From Loktanella fryxellensis (GTDB lineage: Bacteria > Pseudomonadota > Alphaproteobacteria > Rhodobacterales > Rhodobacteraceae), in contig NZ_FOCI01000026.1 in assembly GCF_900110065.1 (NCBI RefSeq), positions 1 to 36,185 of the forward strand: a DNA stretch of 36,185 bases. The letters are read 5' to 3'. Below the pieces are notes generated by a model. The model ran no database searches. It was not told where the DNA came from and saw nothing but the letters and a program-made list of their open reading frames with translations. Positions within the stretch are counted from its first letter, which is position 1. The number at the start of each line of letters is the position of its first letter. The position numbers were made by a program, and so were the translations under genes. Shown piece after piece: positions 35,755 through 36,185 of this stretch.

Positions 35755-36185
<431 letters not shown>

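Overview
The window is a chromosomal segment of an alphaproteobacterium, almost certainly a member of the Rhodobacteraceae (roseobacter-like group). The evidence is the high-GC coding sequence, the gene orders rpoZ-rsh-DUF2062-pdxJ-acpS-lepB-rnc-era-DUF1491-recO and chvI-chvG-hprK-rapZ-EIIA-HPr, ChvG/ChvI and short HprK proteins of alphaproteobacterial type, and families typical of this group (DUF6473, DUF1491, twin transmembrane protein, methylsuccinyl-CoA dehydrogenase). I cannot name genus or species.

Layout. 1-288 is the tail of an IS3-family transposase lying just beyond the rpsU terminator. 452-2435 holds rpsU (minus) divergent from COQ9 and a quinone oxidoreductase. 2440-5105 is a minus-strand run: TRIC-type channel, rnhA, DUF3429, ispH. 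5266-6903 is an orphan Tat-exported solute-binding protein, separated from a convergent NYN-domain protein by a strong hairpin. 7633-17142 is a long plus-strand housekeeping run (folK, rpoZ, rsh, DUF2062, pdxJ, deaminase, Dabb protein, acpS, lepB, rnc, era, DUF1491, recO), many genes coupled by 4-nt stop/start overlaps. 17200-21593 carries an MFS transporter, a long acyl-CoA dehydrogenase (mcd), a TauE/SafE permease and a secreted DUF3859 protein. 21813-27142 is the ChvI/ChvG - HprK - RapZ - EIIA(Man) - HPr regulatory cluster followed by an acyltransferase. 27109-33165 is mostly minus strand: hbd, (DUF6473 on plus), etfA, etfB, cobalamin adenosyltransferase, a twin-TM small protein, an SDR and an SH3-domain protein. 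33308-35650 is parC, and the window ends inside tuf.

Function. Two themes stand out. One is core information processing and envelope or cofactor housekeeping. The other is acyl-CoA metabolism: mcd, hbd, etfAB and the B12 adenosyltransferase would fit together in the ethylmalonyl-CoA and related acyl-CoA pathways. The ChvIG/PTS block is a carbon, nitrogen and envelope-stress control cluster.

I found no phage, CRISPR array, toxin-antitoxin, defence or secondary-metabolite locus, no rRNA or tRNA gene, and no clearly new multi-gene system. The more unusual signals are small and non-coding: alternative structures around the rpsU ribosome binding site, a short dispersed intergenic motif present twice, and palindromes at the etfB and DUF6473 starts. 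No gap between genes exceeds 300 bases; the largest is about 220 bases, upstream of chvI.
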